A DNA stretch of 26,774 bases from CAYRWR01 sp964537555 (GCA_964537555.1 CAZIAD010000044.1:1-26774), one strand, 5' to 3'. Counted from the stretch's first letter, positions 1 through 8,474 are shown. Notes: generated by a model not told the origin, from the sequence alone. Made by a program: numbers and translations.

Positions 1-56
1 TTCCAGGCCGCGCCCCTTCCTGGCGGAACATTGGGCGCACCGAAATCGTCTAGAAG

Positions 57-407
57 ATGAAGGCAGGGGAGAATCCCCGGGACTTTAAAGTGAAGCTGGG
101 TCAGCTCCTGGTGAAGTTTTACTATAGTGAGGCTGAGTCTATACAGGTACTGGAGGAATTCGAACGTATTTTTAAGGGTGGCGGCCTGCCCGATGATATG
201 CCGGAACAGGCGCTTTCATCCCCGGTCTCTCTGGTAGACCTGGTAGTAGATGCCGGTATAATGCCCTCCAAGGGAGAGATGAGGCGTATGCTACAGCAGA
301 ATGCCGTGTCTATAGATAATGAAAAGGTGACGGAAGATATTACATTAGAGCCTGGTAATGAAAGGATCATAAAGATCGGTAAAAGAAAATTCTTGAAGGT
401 GAAATAA
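57..407 (+). CDS. tyrS: Tyrosyl-tRNA synthetase, C-terminal part (partial)
   Basis: This is the tail of a class I tyrosyl-tRNA synthetase, which charges tRNA-Tyr in the cytoplasm. The visible 116 residues begin with the GENPRDFK segment that follows the catalytic and anticodon-binding region in the bacterial TyrS type. They continue through LPDDMPE and end in an S4-like RNA-binding domain (about residues 55-116, with SLVDLVVDAG and a KIGKRKF end). The nucleotide-binding domain (HIGH and KMSKS motifs) should lie upstream of the window. The frame is closed by a TAG at 51-53, so the first methionine used here is probably internal. Either the gene is broken or the first 50 bases are unreliable. 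The next gene starts one base after the stop, which indicates an operon. Identity of the tail is fairly sure; whether the gene is intact is not. Confidence 0.8.
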   Translation: MKAGENPRDFKVKLGQLLVKFYYSEAESIQVLEEFERIFKGGGLPDDMPEQALSSPVSLVDLVVDAGIMPSKGEMRRMLQQNAVSIDNEKVTEDITLEPGNERIIKIGKRKFLKVK

Positions 408-408
408 T

Positions 409-1146
409 ATGGAATTAAAAGGCATTGACCTGTTAATGGACCTGATCTCCAAGTCACAGTATATAGTGGCCCTGACCGGAGCCGGTATTTCTACTTCAGC
501 CGGTATCCCTGATTTCAGAGGCCCCGAGGGTATCTATCGCAGAGATGATATCCCTGCGGAAAAACTGTTTGATGTCAAGGTATTCCGGGAGGACCCCAGT
601 ATCTTTTATGAGCACATCGGTGCCATTTTTGATGTAGCCGTAGATGCGGAGCCCACTCTGGGGCATAAGTTTCTTAAAAAGCTGCAGGACCTGGGTAAGC
701 TCAAGTGTATCGTCACCCAGAATATTGACAGCCTCCATGAAAAAGCGGGCAATGACAATATCATCTTTGTACATGGCAACTTTGATACCTTTACCGACAT
801 GGAGACCGGAGAAAAGGTGCCTATCGATGATAAGATCATAGCCACCATAAAGAGTAAAAAAGTAGTCAAAACAAAGCAGGGACATGTATTAAAACCAGAT
901 GTGGTATTTTTCGGTGAACCAGTGCTGGGACTGGAAAAGGCTCTTACCGAGGTACAGAGAGCAGACCTCCTCATCTGCCTGGGGACCTCTCTGTCGGTCT
1001 ATCCGGTATCACAGCTGCCCTCCTATCTCACCGATGAAGCCAAGCTGGTCATCATCAATCATGACTCCACCAAATATGATGTGGAAGCCCAGCTGGTACT
1101 ACAGGAAGATATAGAGCACATAGTAAAAAAGACAGGACTATATTGA
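409..1146 (+). CDS. Sir2-family NAD-dependent protein deacylase lacking the zinc cysteines
   Basis: Sirtuins remove acyl groups from lysines using NAD+. The protein has 245 residues, the normal bacterial CobB length. The NAD-binding Rossmann motifs are intact: GAGIS at 24-28, GIPDFRG at 32-38, TQNID at 103-107, catalytic His122 in FVHGN, LKPDVVFFGE at 161-170, GTSL at 192-195 and IINHD at 215-219. The structural zinc module is not: the four usual cysteines align with Asp130, Thr133, Lys154 and Gln157. The only cysteines are 100 and 190, both elsewhere. The small-domain backbone is still recognisable and nothing is frameshifted, so this looks like a family variant and not decay. The gene starts one base after tyrS and its stop overlaps the rsgA start. 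Substrate unknown; a non-deacetylase or ADP-ribosyl-transfer activity is possible. Confidence 0.9.
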   Translation: MELKGIDLLMDLISKSQYIVALTGAGISTSAGIPDFRGPEGIYRRDDIPAEKLFDVKVFREDPSIFYEHIGAIFDVAVDAEPTLGHKFLKKLQDLGKLKCIVTQNIDSLHEKAGNDNIIFVHGNFDTFTDMETGEKVPIDDKIIATIKSKKVVKTKQGHVLKPDVVFFGEPVLGLEKALTEVQRADLLICLGTSLSVYPVSQLPSYLTDEAKLVIINHDSTKYDVEAQLVLQEDIEHIVKKTGLY

Positions 1147-2240
1147 GCGATATGATGGATGAATTTAAGATACTTCCTCAATGGGGGTGGAATGATCACT
1201 GGGCCCATCTATACTCCCGCGCAGATGCAGAAGATAGTGCCCCTGCCCGGGTCATGGCCCGTTATCAGGATATATTCCGTATTATCACGGAATATGGAGA
1301 GATCAATGCAGAAGTATCGGGAAAGCTGAGGCTGTCATCAAATTCTCCCAATGAGTTCCCGGTCCCGGGTGACTGGGTCAGGGTACACCTGAATGACACT
1401 AAAGATCATGCCCACATTCTTTCTATAATAGAACGTACCAATAAGTTTTCCCGTAAGGCCCCCGGAGATGTACTGGGTGATGTTCTGGAAGAACAGCTCC
1501 TGGCCTCTAATCTGGACCATATCTTTATCTTTAATGCCCTGGACCGGGACTTTAACCCCCGGCGGGTGGAGCGTTTTCTGGCCCTGAGCCATGCCTGTGG
1601 AGCCGCTCCCTACATTATTTTATCAAAAGAAGACATCTGCACTGACCTGAAAGCAAAGAAGGCACTGATGCAGAATGTGGCCGGGGATACCCCCATACTC
1701 AGTATTTCCACTTTGGCTAATAAAGGCATCACACAGCTCAGGAAGATATTGCTGCCCGGGACCACCACGGCCTTCCTGGGGGCATCAGGAGTAGGGAAGT
1801 CCACTCTTCTGAACCTGCTCATGGGTGAAGACCTGCAGGAGGTGAAGACAGTCCGTAAAGACAGCCGGGGGCGTCATACTACCCGCACCAGGGAGCTCTT
1901 TCTGTTGCAGAGCGGTGCTATTATCCTGGATACACCCGGAATGAGGGAGCTGGCCCTGTGGGAGGCTGATCAGGGCCTGGAGGATACTTTCCAGGATGTA
2001 GAAGCCCTCTTTTCCCAGTGCAAGTTCAGGGACTGCACGCACCAGGTCGAGCCGGGCTGCGCTGTCATGGCTGCGGTGGAGAGCGGGGCTCTGAGTCAGA
2101 AGCGCTATGACTCCTACATCAAGCTCAGAAATGAATTGAATTTTACCAATGCCAAAAGCCGGGGTTATTCCGATGACCCCAAGCAGATCCGTCAAAAACA
2201 GATCGCCAAATTCAGGCGCCAGGTCCATAAAAAGAAATAG
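1143..2240 (+). CDS. rsgA: Ribosome small-subunit-dependent GTPase RsgA
   Basis: RsgA is a circularly permuted GTPase that helps late maturation and checking of the 30S subunit. The 365-residue protein has an OB-fold N-terminal domain (about 40-100). The permuted motifs follow in order: G4 LSKED 160-164, G5 near 187-189, G1 GASGVGKS 213-220, G2 RHTT 244-247 and G3 DTPG 263-266. A C-terminal zinc site is formed by Cys293, Cys298, His300 and Cys306. It begins at a TTG that overlaps the sir2 TGA by two bases, with AGGA at 1134-1137 five bases before. ATGs at 1152 and 1155 are alternatives but sit too far from that site. It is translationally coupled to the sirtuin. No clear terminator follows. 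Confidence 0.95.
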   Translation: MSDMMDEFKILPQWGWNDHWAHLYSRADAEDSAPARVMARYQDIFRIITEYGEINAEVSGKLRLSSNSPNEFPVPGDWVRVHLNDTKDHAHILSIIERTNKFSRKAPGDVLGDVLEEQLLASNLDHIFIFNALDRDFNPRRVERFLALSHACGAAPYIILSKEDICTDLKAKKALMQNVAGDTPILSISTLANKGITQLRKILLPGTTTAFLGASGVGKSTLLNLLMGEDLQEVKTVRKDSRGRHTTRTRELFLLQSGAIILDTPGMRELALWEADQGLEDTFQDVEALFSQCKFRDCTHQVEPGCAVMAAVESGALSQKRYDSYIKLRNELNFTNAKSRGYSDDPKQIRQKQIAKFRRQVHKKK

Positions 2241-2313
2241 CCCATAAATTTCATTGACCTCATCTCCCTGCACAGTCCTGTAGTGCACATCTGTCACACT
2301 ATGCAGAAAAAAC

Positions 2314-2342
2314 TTGCAAAAACCAAAACACAAGGCTATAAT
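2314..2342 (+). promoter_or_regulatory. Sigma-70 type promoter of the Ig/CBM envelope protein
   Basis: TTGCAA at 2314-2319 and TATAAT at 2337-2342 are separated by exactly 17 bases. The predicted start is near 2349, inside the palindrome at 2348-2361. The same -35 variant is used at 6388 (TTGCAT) and 21352 (TTGCAA, minus strand). Confidence 0.85.
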
Positions 2343-2347
2343 AATGC

Positions 2348-2361
2348 TGTAAGCGGTTACA
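2348..2361 (+). promoter_or_regulatory. LacI-family-type operator at the transcription start
   Basis: TGTAAGCGGTTACA is an interrupted palindrome (TGTAA/TTACA arms) with a central CG, the pattern recognised by LacI/GalR-family repressors. It begins five bases after the -10, so bound protein would block initiation. Its reverse complement matches the site at 6416-6429 at 13 of 14 positions. No LacI-family gene is in the window, so the regulator is unknown. Confidence 0.7.
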
Positions 2362-2395
2362 TGTCTCTTACATATTTAGTAAAGGAGATTTAATA

Positions 2396-4870
2396 ATGAA
2401 AAAATTACTTGTTTTGGGTTTGTTTGCCTTTATACTCAGCGGAGCCTGTACCTTAGCTTCTAATGTGCCTGCTGATAATACCCCTTCTGATTTTGTGGTT
2501 ATCATGTCTACTCCCACCAATGGAGCTATAGTATCTACTAATTTTACTGCCAGAGGCAGTGCCTACCACAATACAGCTATTCAGGATTCAGCTGTATGTT
2601 ATACACCACTGGCCGGCGGAGTCACTAATAACGTACTGGTCAGCCAGTCAGGCAGCCCTCTGTCTACGATTTATGGTAATATCAGCCTTACCCCTGGTGT
2701 GGATTATTTCATCTGGTTTTTGGTCACCGATGTGGAAGGAGTGATATCCCGTTCTGCGCCTCATCATGTCAGTGTGATCAGCGCACAGACCAATTATCAG
2801 GATATCACTGCGCCCCAGATCCTCATCACTACCCCCACTAACAATCAGGGAGTAGGGGAAAATCTGACGATTGCCGGGACTGTCAGTGATGACTATTCCG
2901 GTGTACAGGCAGTATATGTGGCCCTGAACAGCGGGAGCTTTAGCAGTGCTTCTATTGCCGGTGCAAACTGGTCTAAAGGCCTCAGTCTGAGCCAGAGTGG
3001 AGTCAATACTCTGAAAGTATATGCTGTAGATATGGCTGGAAATGTGTCTGCTACTAATTCCATCACAGTCAATCTGGATAACAGCCTGCCTTCCGTTAAT
3101 ATCACTTCACCCGTCAGTGGAGTCCTGGTCAATCATGCCGGCATCACAGTAAATGGAAATGCCTCTGTAAATAACAGTTCCATCCAGTCCGTGTCTGTAT
3201 CCTTAAACGGGGGAGCCTATACCCTGGCCAGTGGTACCGGCACCTGGAGTCTGAATAGCCTGACTCTCAGTCAGGGTACCAATAAGCTTCAGGCCCGGGC
3301 TATTGCCTTGAACAATAAGACCAATACTTCAGCCAGTGTCACAGTAGTACTGGATTCATTATTACCGGGTATAACCATAAACTCACCCCAGGGTGGAGCT
3401 ACACTTTATACTTCAAATGTGACTATTAGCGGTAGCGCCAGTGATCTGGGAAGTGGATTATTGAGTATTATGGTGTCAGTAGATGGGGGCAGCTACAGTT
3501 CCGCCAGCGGTACTGGCACATGGTCAGTCAATAAGACTCTAGCCATAGGGAACCACATGATCAAAGCTTATGCCCTGGATCATGCCCTCAACTCTTCTGT
3601 GACCAGCTCAGTCAGCTTCCTGGTCACTAACAGTAACCATAGTGTCACCCCTCCGATATGCGGGGCCAGCCCTGCTGGTGGTGATTTTTATACAGCCAGT
3701 GTAAGTGTGACCTTTAGTCTGAGCGGAGACAGTATCATGGCTGCCCGCTATACTATCAATGGCTCTGATCCGGCTGTATCAGGCATCCCCTTTAGTAATG
3801 GGCAGACATTGAGCCTGGGCAGCGGGCTGAGTGCTGGACAGAGTGTGACCCTTAAGGTGTTTGCCACTAATGCTGGGGGCTCTTCTGCTCACAGCTATAC
3901 TTACACTAAAAAGGAAGGGGATATTAAACCCTATATTACTAATCCTACCCTGGGAAAGGCAGTCTCTTCCGGTACTATTCAGATCGACGGAGTCAAAGGG
4001 GCTAATGAGTGGACTGATGATATGATCATTGCCATAGACTTTGCCAATGATGATCCCCGCTCTCTGGGTGACAACTGGTGTATGCATGAGACCCCCTGGG
4101 ACCTGAGCCACCTTTATGCAGCCTGGGATAATGATAATCTGTACCTGGGATGGCAGTATGTAGATACGACTGATATCTATGACCCCTCTAATGCCGGATC
4201 TTCTGCGGGGACTAAAGTATTCCAGATGAATCTCATCCAGTTATTGATTATTGATACCATTAAGAATCAGGGAGCTACCCTGGATATGTGGGGTAAGAAT
4301 GGGGGGCTTCCTTATTTTGGTGGAGTTGACCTGCCTGATTATCAGATCTATGTGGCAGGTAACCTGTGGCAGGGATACATCTCTAAAGCAGTGAGTAATG
4401 TCTTCGTAGTGAACGACACTGACCCTACCTATTATCAGAAATTTATGCAGAATCCCCCTCAGAGCTCCACGGTCGGTACTTCTGTAGGTACCACCGGTAT
4501 TCAGATGGCCTGGATAAACACCTGTGTGCCTGCCAAGTTATGGGGAGTATGGGATGCTGATAACGCCATAGCAGATCCCATTGATCCGGCTGACGTTATG
4601 GACTTTAATACCATGGGCCATGATAAGAGCAGAGATACCTTTTATGAGATGAAGATCCCTCTGTCTGCCCTGGGTATAACCCGGGCCTACCTGGAAGCCA
4701 ATGGTATCGGCGTCAAGCTGGGGCAGGGTGAGTACTCCTGCCTGGATACGATTCCAAATGACCCGGCCACTTATGACACTCCGGGTACTACCGACTCCAA
4801 TTCCCCCAAAGAATGGGAAGATGAGGACCTCCTGACTACACCCTTTGCCCGTATAGGCCACGCCAAGTAA
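2396..4870 (+). CDS. Secreted, probably lipid-anchored multidomain carbohydrate-binding protein
   Basis: No catalytic domain is recognised in these 824 residues. The N-terminus is a signal peptide with a relaxed lipobox ending at Cys18 (LSGAC). After a short Ser/Thr/Asn-rich stretch there are three related Ig-like beta domains, about 139-228, 231-320 and 323-411. Each carries NSGSFSSA- or NGGAYTLA-like turns and a GTGTWS- or ANWSKG-type motif. Residues 418-505 resemble the chitobiase/hexosaminidase C-terminal Fn3-like domain (YTINGSDP). Residues 527-824 resemble a CBM9/DOMON-type domain, with DGVKGANEWTD at 531-541 and WDNDNLYLGW at 577-586, a fold found at the end of many secreted amylases and pullulanases. 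It is monocistronic, with its own promoter, operator and terminator. AAAGGAG precedes the ATG. Likely role: binding glucan or another polysaccharide at the surface; substrate inferred from context only. Confidence 0.8.
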   Translation: MKKLLVLGLFAFILSGACTLASNVPADNTPSDFVVIMSTPTNGAIVSTNFTARGSAYHNTAIQDSAVCYTPLAGGVTNNVLVSQSGSPLSTIYGNISLTPGVDYFIWFLVTDVEGVISRSAPHHVSVISAQTNYQDITAPQILITTPTNNQGVGENLTIAGTVSDDYSGVQAVYVALNSGSFSSASIAGANWSKGLSLSQSGVNTLKVYAVDMAGNVSATNSITVNLDNSLPSVNITSPVSGVLVNHAGITVNGNASVNNSSIQSVSVSLNGGAYTLASGTGTWSLNSLTLSQGTNKLQARAIALNNKTNTSASVTVVLDSLLPGITINSPQGGATLYTSNVTISGSASDLGSGLLSIMVSVDGGSYSSASGTGTWSVNKTLAIGNHMIKAYALDHALNSSVTSSVSFLVTNSNHSVTPPICGASPAGGDFYTASVSVTFSLSGDSIMAARYTINGSDPAVSGIPFSNGQTLSLGSGLSAGQSVTLKVFATNAGGSSAHSYTYTKKEGDIKPYITNPTLGKAVSSGTIQIDGVKGANEWTDDMIIAIDFANDDPRSLGDNWCMHETPWDLSHLYAAWDNDNLYLGWQYVDTTDIYDPSNAGSSAGTKVFQMNLIQLLIIDTIKNQGATLDMWGKNGGLPYFGGVDLPDYQIYVAGNLWQGYISKAVSNVFVVNDTDPTYYQKFMQNPPQSSTVGTSVGTTGIQMAWINTCVPAKLWGVWDADNAIADPIDPADVMDFNTMGHDKSRDTFYEMKIPLSALGITRAYLEANGIGVKLGQGEYSCLDTIPNDPATYDTPGTTDSNSPKEWEDEDLLTTPFARIGHAK

Positions 4871-4892
4871 ACAACAACACTCTTTTTCATAA

Positions 4893-4926
4893 GAAGGGGC
4901 TGTCTCTCAGGAGGCAGCCCTTTTCT
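4893..4926 (+). terminator. Intrinsic terminator after the Ig/CBM protein
   Basis: A stem GGGCTG/CAGCCC extends inward through TCTC/GAGG to a four-base loop and is followed by TTTTCTTATTT. It isolates the envelope protein gene from the MutS-like gene. Confidence 0.85.
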
Positions 4927-4982
4927 TATTTATATATAACTTTTTTTTGAAGAGTGACTCATATAAGAGCGGAGGTGGGGAT

Positions 4983-6278
4983 ATGTATTGTGATAAACAG
5001 ACCTTATATGATCTGGGCATACTGGCCCGTAATCCAGACCAGGATTCAATTTTTAAAATTTTTGATCAGTGTGTCACAAGCGGAGGAAGCTCCAGATTGT
5101 ATGAGATTTTTAAGTCACCTTTGGATAGGGTAGACACCATACAGGAGCGTCAAAAAATATTAAGATATGTGGGTGGGCTGTCCTCAGATCCTTCTCTCTA
5201 TCTGGACCGCACCCTTACAGATGAGGCAGAGGGGTATCTTAAGCTTAATGTGATACCTTTTCCGCACCGCTCATTACTTAGCTTTAGTGTGGAATACTTC
5301 TCCTACCGCCGATTCCTGCATTCCATTCGAATAGGAGCTGAGGCTTTATTAGGATTGGTTAAAAAACTACATCCCATGATCCAGTTATTTGCCACACCCC
5401 CGGAAAGTATTCAGCCATTATTAAAAGATATATTAGATGGTATTTCTGTAGTACAAAAAAATCTGAAGCCGGGCTTATGGGCTTATAATCTGCTGAAATC
5501 CGACTTCATCCTCCGGGAAAAAAACAAAGAAGTCCTGGAAAAAATGCTTCAGGCGGTGTATGAGCTGGATGCGTTCCTGACTTTGAGTTCGTCTGTAAGA
5601 AAACATGGCCTGTCCTTGCCCACATTTGTAGAATCTGATCAACCGGTACTGGAAATCAAGGACATGACTCATTTGCATCTGCAGGAGCCGGTGGCAAACA
5701 GTGTAAGTATTAAGAAGAATAATTTTCTGTTTCTGACCGGGCCTAACATGGCGGGGAAGACCACCTTTTTGAAATCGACTGGAGTGGCAGTCTATCTGGC
5801 CCATCTGGGATTAGGGGTACCTGCAGTGAGTATGAGATTAACTGTATTGGATCTTCTGTTCAGCAGTATCAATACGGAAGATAATATAGTAAAAGGTTAT
5901 AGCTATTATTACAGTGAGGTCATGAGAGTAAAAGAGATCGCTTCCCTTCTTAAAAAAGGCTTGAAGGGTTTCATTATATTTGATGAGCTGTTCCGTGGTA
6001 CCAATATTCATGATGCCTACGAAGCATCCGCCCTTATCATTAAGGGTTTTCAGGCCTGGTCGGGTTACCTTTTCTTCCTGTCTACCCACCTGGTGGAGCT
6101 CAGTGAGGAGTTCATGGGCAGGCAGGGTTTTTCTTTCCAGTGTTTTGAGGCTAGCCTGGAAGGAAATATGGCATCTTTTGACTACCTCCTGCGCCCCGGG
6201 GTATCCAATACCCGTATAGGGGTAAATATCCTGAAGCAGGAAGGGATAGAAGAGCTGCTTTATTCACACAATAATTAA
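4983..6278 (+). CDS. MutS-like ATPase without the mismatch-recognition domain
   Basis: This 431-residue protein has only the MutS core/lever region (roughly 1-235, beginning KQTLYDLGIL and containing TSGGSSRLYEIFKSPL) and the C-terminal ABC-type ATPase. ATPase motifs are Walker A GPNMAGKTT 253-261, Walker B FIIFDE 330-335 and the switch histidine in STH 367-369. The N-terminal mismatch-reading and connector domains of MutS are absent, and there is no Smr nuclease tail as in MutS2. It therefore belongs with short MutS-family paralogues whose roles are mostly untested. ATG 4983 is chosen because GGAGG lies at 4971-4975, eight bases upstream. A TTG at 4947 would add 12 residues but has no ribosome binding site. 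It is flanked by unrelated envelope genes. Confidence 0.88.
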   Translation: MYCDKQTLYDLGILARNPDQDSIFKIFDQCVTSGGSSRLYEIFKSPLDRVDTIQERQKILRYVGGLSSDPSLYLDRTLTDEAEGYLKLNVIPFPHRSLLSFSVEYFSYRRFLHSIRIGAEALLGLVKKLHPMIQLFATPPESIQPLLKDILDGISVVQKNLKPGLWAYNLLKSDFILREKNKEVLEKMLQAVYELDAFLTLSSSVRKHGLSLPTFVESDQPVLEIKDMTHLHLQEPVANSVSIKKNNFLFLTGPNMAGKTTFLKSTGVAVYLAHLGLGVPAVSMRLTVLDLLFSSINTEDNIVKGYSYYYSEVMRVKEIASLLKKGLKGFIIFDELFRGTNIHDAYEASALIIKGFQAWSGYLFFLSTHLVELSEEFMGRQGFSFQCFEASLEGNMASFDYLLRPGVSNTRIGVNILKQEGIEELLYSHNN

Positions 6279-6387
6279 AAGATTTTATTAACTACGAATC
6301 AGGGCTTACTCTTTTCATTTAACCGACTAAATTAGTTTCTACAAACGCTGTCTAGCGCACTAAAAAAGGTCAAAAAGCACTAATAAG

Positions 6388-6416
6388 TTGCATTAAATGT
6401 GCAAATAGGGTAAAAT
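6388..6416 (+). promoter_or_regulatory. Sigma-70 type promoter of the triple-module lipoprotein
   Basis: TTGCAT at 6388-6393 and TAAAAT at 6411-6416 have a 17-base spacer. Layout and -35 match the promoter at 2314-2342. Confidence 0.8.
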
Positions 6417-6429
6417 GTATCCGCTTACA
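6416..6429 (+). promoter_or_regulatory. LacI-family-type operator, twin of the 2348 site
   Basis: TGTATCCGCTTACA overlaps the last base of the -10 and covers the start point. It is the 2348-2361 site in the opposite orientation with one change (A to T at position 5). The two sites share nothing else of that length around them, which argues for selection on the site itself. Confidence 0.7.
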
Positions 6430-6490
6430 TGGATGTTACAGGTGATTCCATCCAGATAGCGACCTGAAAACATAAACGAGGGGATAATAA

Positions 6491-8455
6491 ATGAAGAAAA
6501 TGTATTTACTGGCATCATTAGTGATGCTATGCGGTTTTTCCGCCTGTAACCTGGTACAGGACCAGGATCTGTCTGGCAATGCCACGCTGAATGTAAATGG
6601 AACACCTTCCATACAGTCCGGGATGTATATACGGGGGACTTTTGCTAACTGGAATTGCGTGCCCATGGTTGAAGTGTCCAATAAGGTATGGTCTGCAACG
6701 GTTACTTTTGGTAATACTTCAGATGAGAGATTTAAATTTGATGCCAGCACCGACTGGTCGCGCAACTATGGTGATACAGATCTGGATGGCTATGCTGAGC
6801 AGAATGGTGCAGACATCCATGTACCTGCCGGTACCAAAGCCACCATTTCTTTTAACGAAGTGACTAAACAATACTCTATCAATATCAATCCGCTAAGCTC
6901 TTCTGTGACCTGCCGCCCCGGTCTGGATAATCTCCTGTTCTGGATGTATGGACCCTACTACTATGTAGTACCGGTACAGGTCTATAAAAACGGGCAGCTA
7001 ATTGCCCAGGACCTGATCCATCCTACATCCAAAGATGGGGTTCAGTCCCATTTTACACTGGATCTGTACAGTGACTACCGCTTTGTGATCCATTATACCA
7101 ATGAACAGCTAAAGACTATCCTCTCCCTGGATACCAATGTCCTGATCGATAATCGCTCCAAGACTGTTGTCATGGGCATTAAGGTACTCACCAATGATGG
7201 ATTTCTGAAGACCTATGACAATGTCAGCCTGCGTGGTACCCTGCTGGGTACTGTCAATAGCTGGGACCCACTCCCTATGGAGCTGGTAGCTGACTATACC
7301 TGGGAAGCTAAGGTCTCTTTTTCGGGAAGCTCTTCTGACCGCTTTAAGTTTGATATCTATAATGACTGGTCTTTAAATTTCGGAGACAATAATGGAGATA
7401 AAGTAGCTGACCGGAACGGGGAAGATATATATGTAGGTACACTTGCCGGTGAATACACTATCAGCTTCAATGATAAGACCAAAGCTTATTCAATAGTGGC
7501 TCCCCGACCATTTAATGGCTCGGTAGAATTAAGCCTCAATAACTACTGGACAGCCCAGTTTTACCTGGATTACCATAGTGTCACACTGTTAAAGGATGGA
7601 GTGGAGTACACCAATCTGCCGGTACAGCTCAGGACAGCCGACAATACCTATTTTGTCAAGAGCAGTTCTTTACCCGCAGGTTCCTACACCGCTGTCTATG
7701 ATGGCCGAGACCGTTTTTCAGCGGCTGAACTCACTGCTATTGCCGATCATGCCTTTTACGCAGAGACTGCCTTTGTGATCAGTGAATCAGTACCGGTAGT
7801 GTCTGCCAGCATGAATGTAGCACAGGTAGAGCCCCGCCTCGATATAGTACTGCACCACAACAGTACCCATCCTTATCCCGGCTGGCACGATGAGGCTATA
7901 CTGGACCTGCAGGCTGTACTGTATCAGGCTGGTGTTCCTGTAGACTCCTTTACTATTAAGAAATATTACTACTATGAAGGCATGTACTCATCCAGTACTG
8001 CCCGGGTCAGAATCTGGGACCTGGCCGATGGCGTCTATACTTTCGAAGTAGATACCTTTGCAGACGGCACCAACTATAACGGAAAGATCTCCCAGATCAT
8101 CATCGATGGATCTGATGTCAGTGCCAGCCTGATGGTCAAGGCCACTAATGCCGGACAGTTTGACTCTGTGTACCCCTCTATGTTTCTGCGCAGTGATACC
8201 ACCGGATGGAATGGAGTAGCCATGACACTGGTAGCTGACCACCTGTGGAAGGGTAATGCTACCTTTACCAATGGCAACGGCACCCAGGTCAAGTTTGATG
8301 TCTATAATGACTGGAGTGTAAACTTCGGTGATACCCTGTTCCGGGACGGGATCGCGGACCGGAATGGAGAAAATATCTCCCTAAGATACCCCACCGGTAC
8401 CTTTGAGTTTTTCTTTAATGATGAGACCAAGGCTTACTGGTTTAGTCATAAGTAA
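6491..8455 (+). CDS. Lipoprotein with three copies of a beta-sandwich carbohydrate-binding-like module
   Basis: The 654-residue protein has a signal peptide ending in a relaxed lipobox, FSAC with Cys19. One module occurs three times: about 44-132, 245-336 and 558-653. Each copy has a YIRGTF/SLRGTL/FLRSDT start with a Trp, a VPM- or LPM-type motif before a W, then FKFD or VKFD, a DWS..(Y/F)GD segment, a D/N-rich loop with a conserved (D/E)(R/Q)NG, and a final SFND(K)TKAYSI-type strand. This recalls the AMPK/pullulanase-type glycogen-binding fold (CBM48-like), but that assignment is by pattern only. The spaces between copies hold other beta-rich segments. No enzyme motif is seen. GAGGGG precedes the ATG. 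The gene is monocistronic and, by its operator, co-regulated with the 2396 gene. Confidence 0.82.
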   Translation: MKKMYLLASLVMLCGFSACNLVQDQDLSGNATLNVNGTPSIQSGMYIRGTFANWNCVPMVEVSNKVWSATVTFGNTSDERFKFDASTDWSRNYGDTDLDGYAEQNGADIHVPAGTKATISFNEVTKQYSININPLSSSVTCRPGLDNLLFWMYGPYYYVVPVQVYKNGQLIAQDLIHPTSKDGVQSHFTLDLYSDYRFVIHYTNEQLKTILSLDTNVLIDNRSKTVVMGIKVLTNDGFLKTYDNVSLRGTLLGTVNSWDPLPMELVADYTWEAKVSFSGSSSDRFKFDIYNDWSLNFGDNNGDKVADRNGEDIYVGTLAGEYTISFNDKTKAYSIVAPRPFNGSVELSLNNYWTAQFYLDYHSVTLLKDGVEYTNLPVQLRTADNTYFVKSSSLPAGSYTAVYDGRDRFSAAELTAIADHAFYAETAFVISESVPVVSASMNVAQVEPRLDIVLHHNSTHPYPGWHDEAILDLQAVLYQAGVPVDSFTIKKYYYYEGMYSSSTARVRIWDLADGVYTFEVDTFADGTNYNGKISQIIIDGSDVSASLMVKATNAGQFDSVYPSMFLRSDTTGWNGVAMTLVADHLWKGNATFTNGNGTQVKFDVYNDWSVNFGDTLFRDGIADRNGENISLRYPTGTFEFFFNDETKAYWFSHK

Positions 8456-8474
8456 ATAATCTATAATTTTTAAG

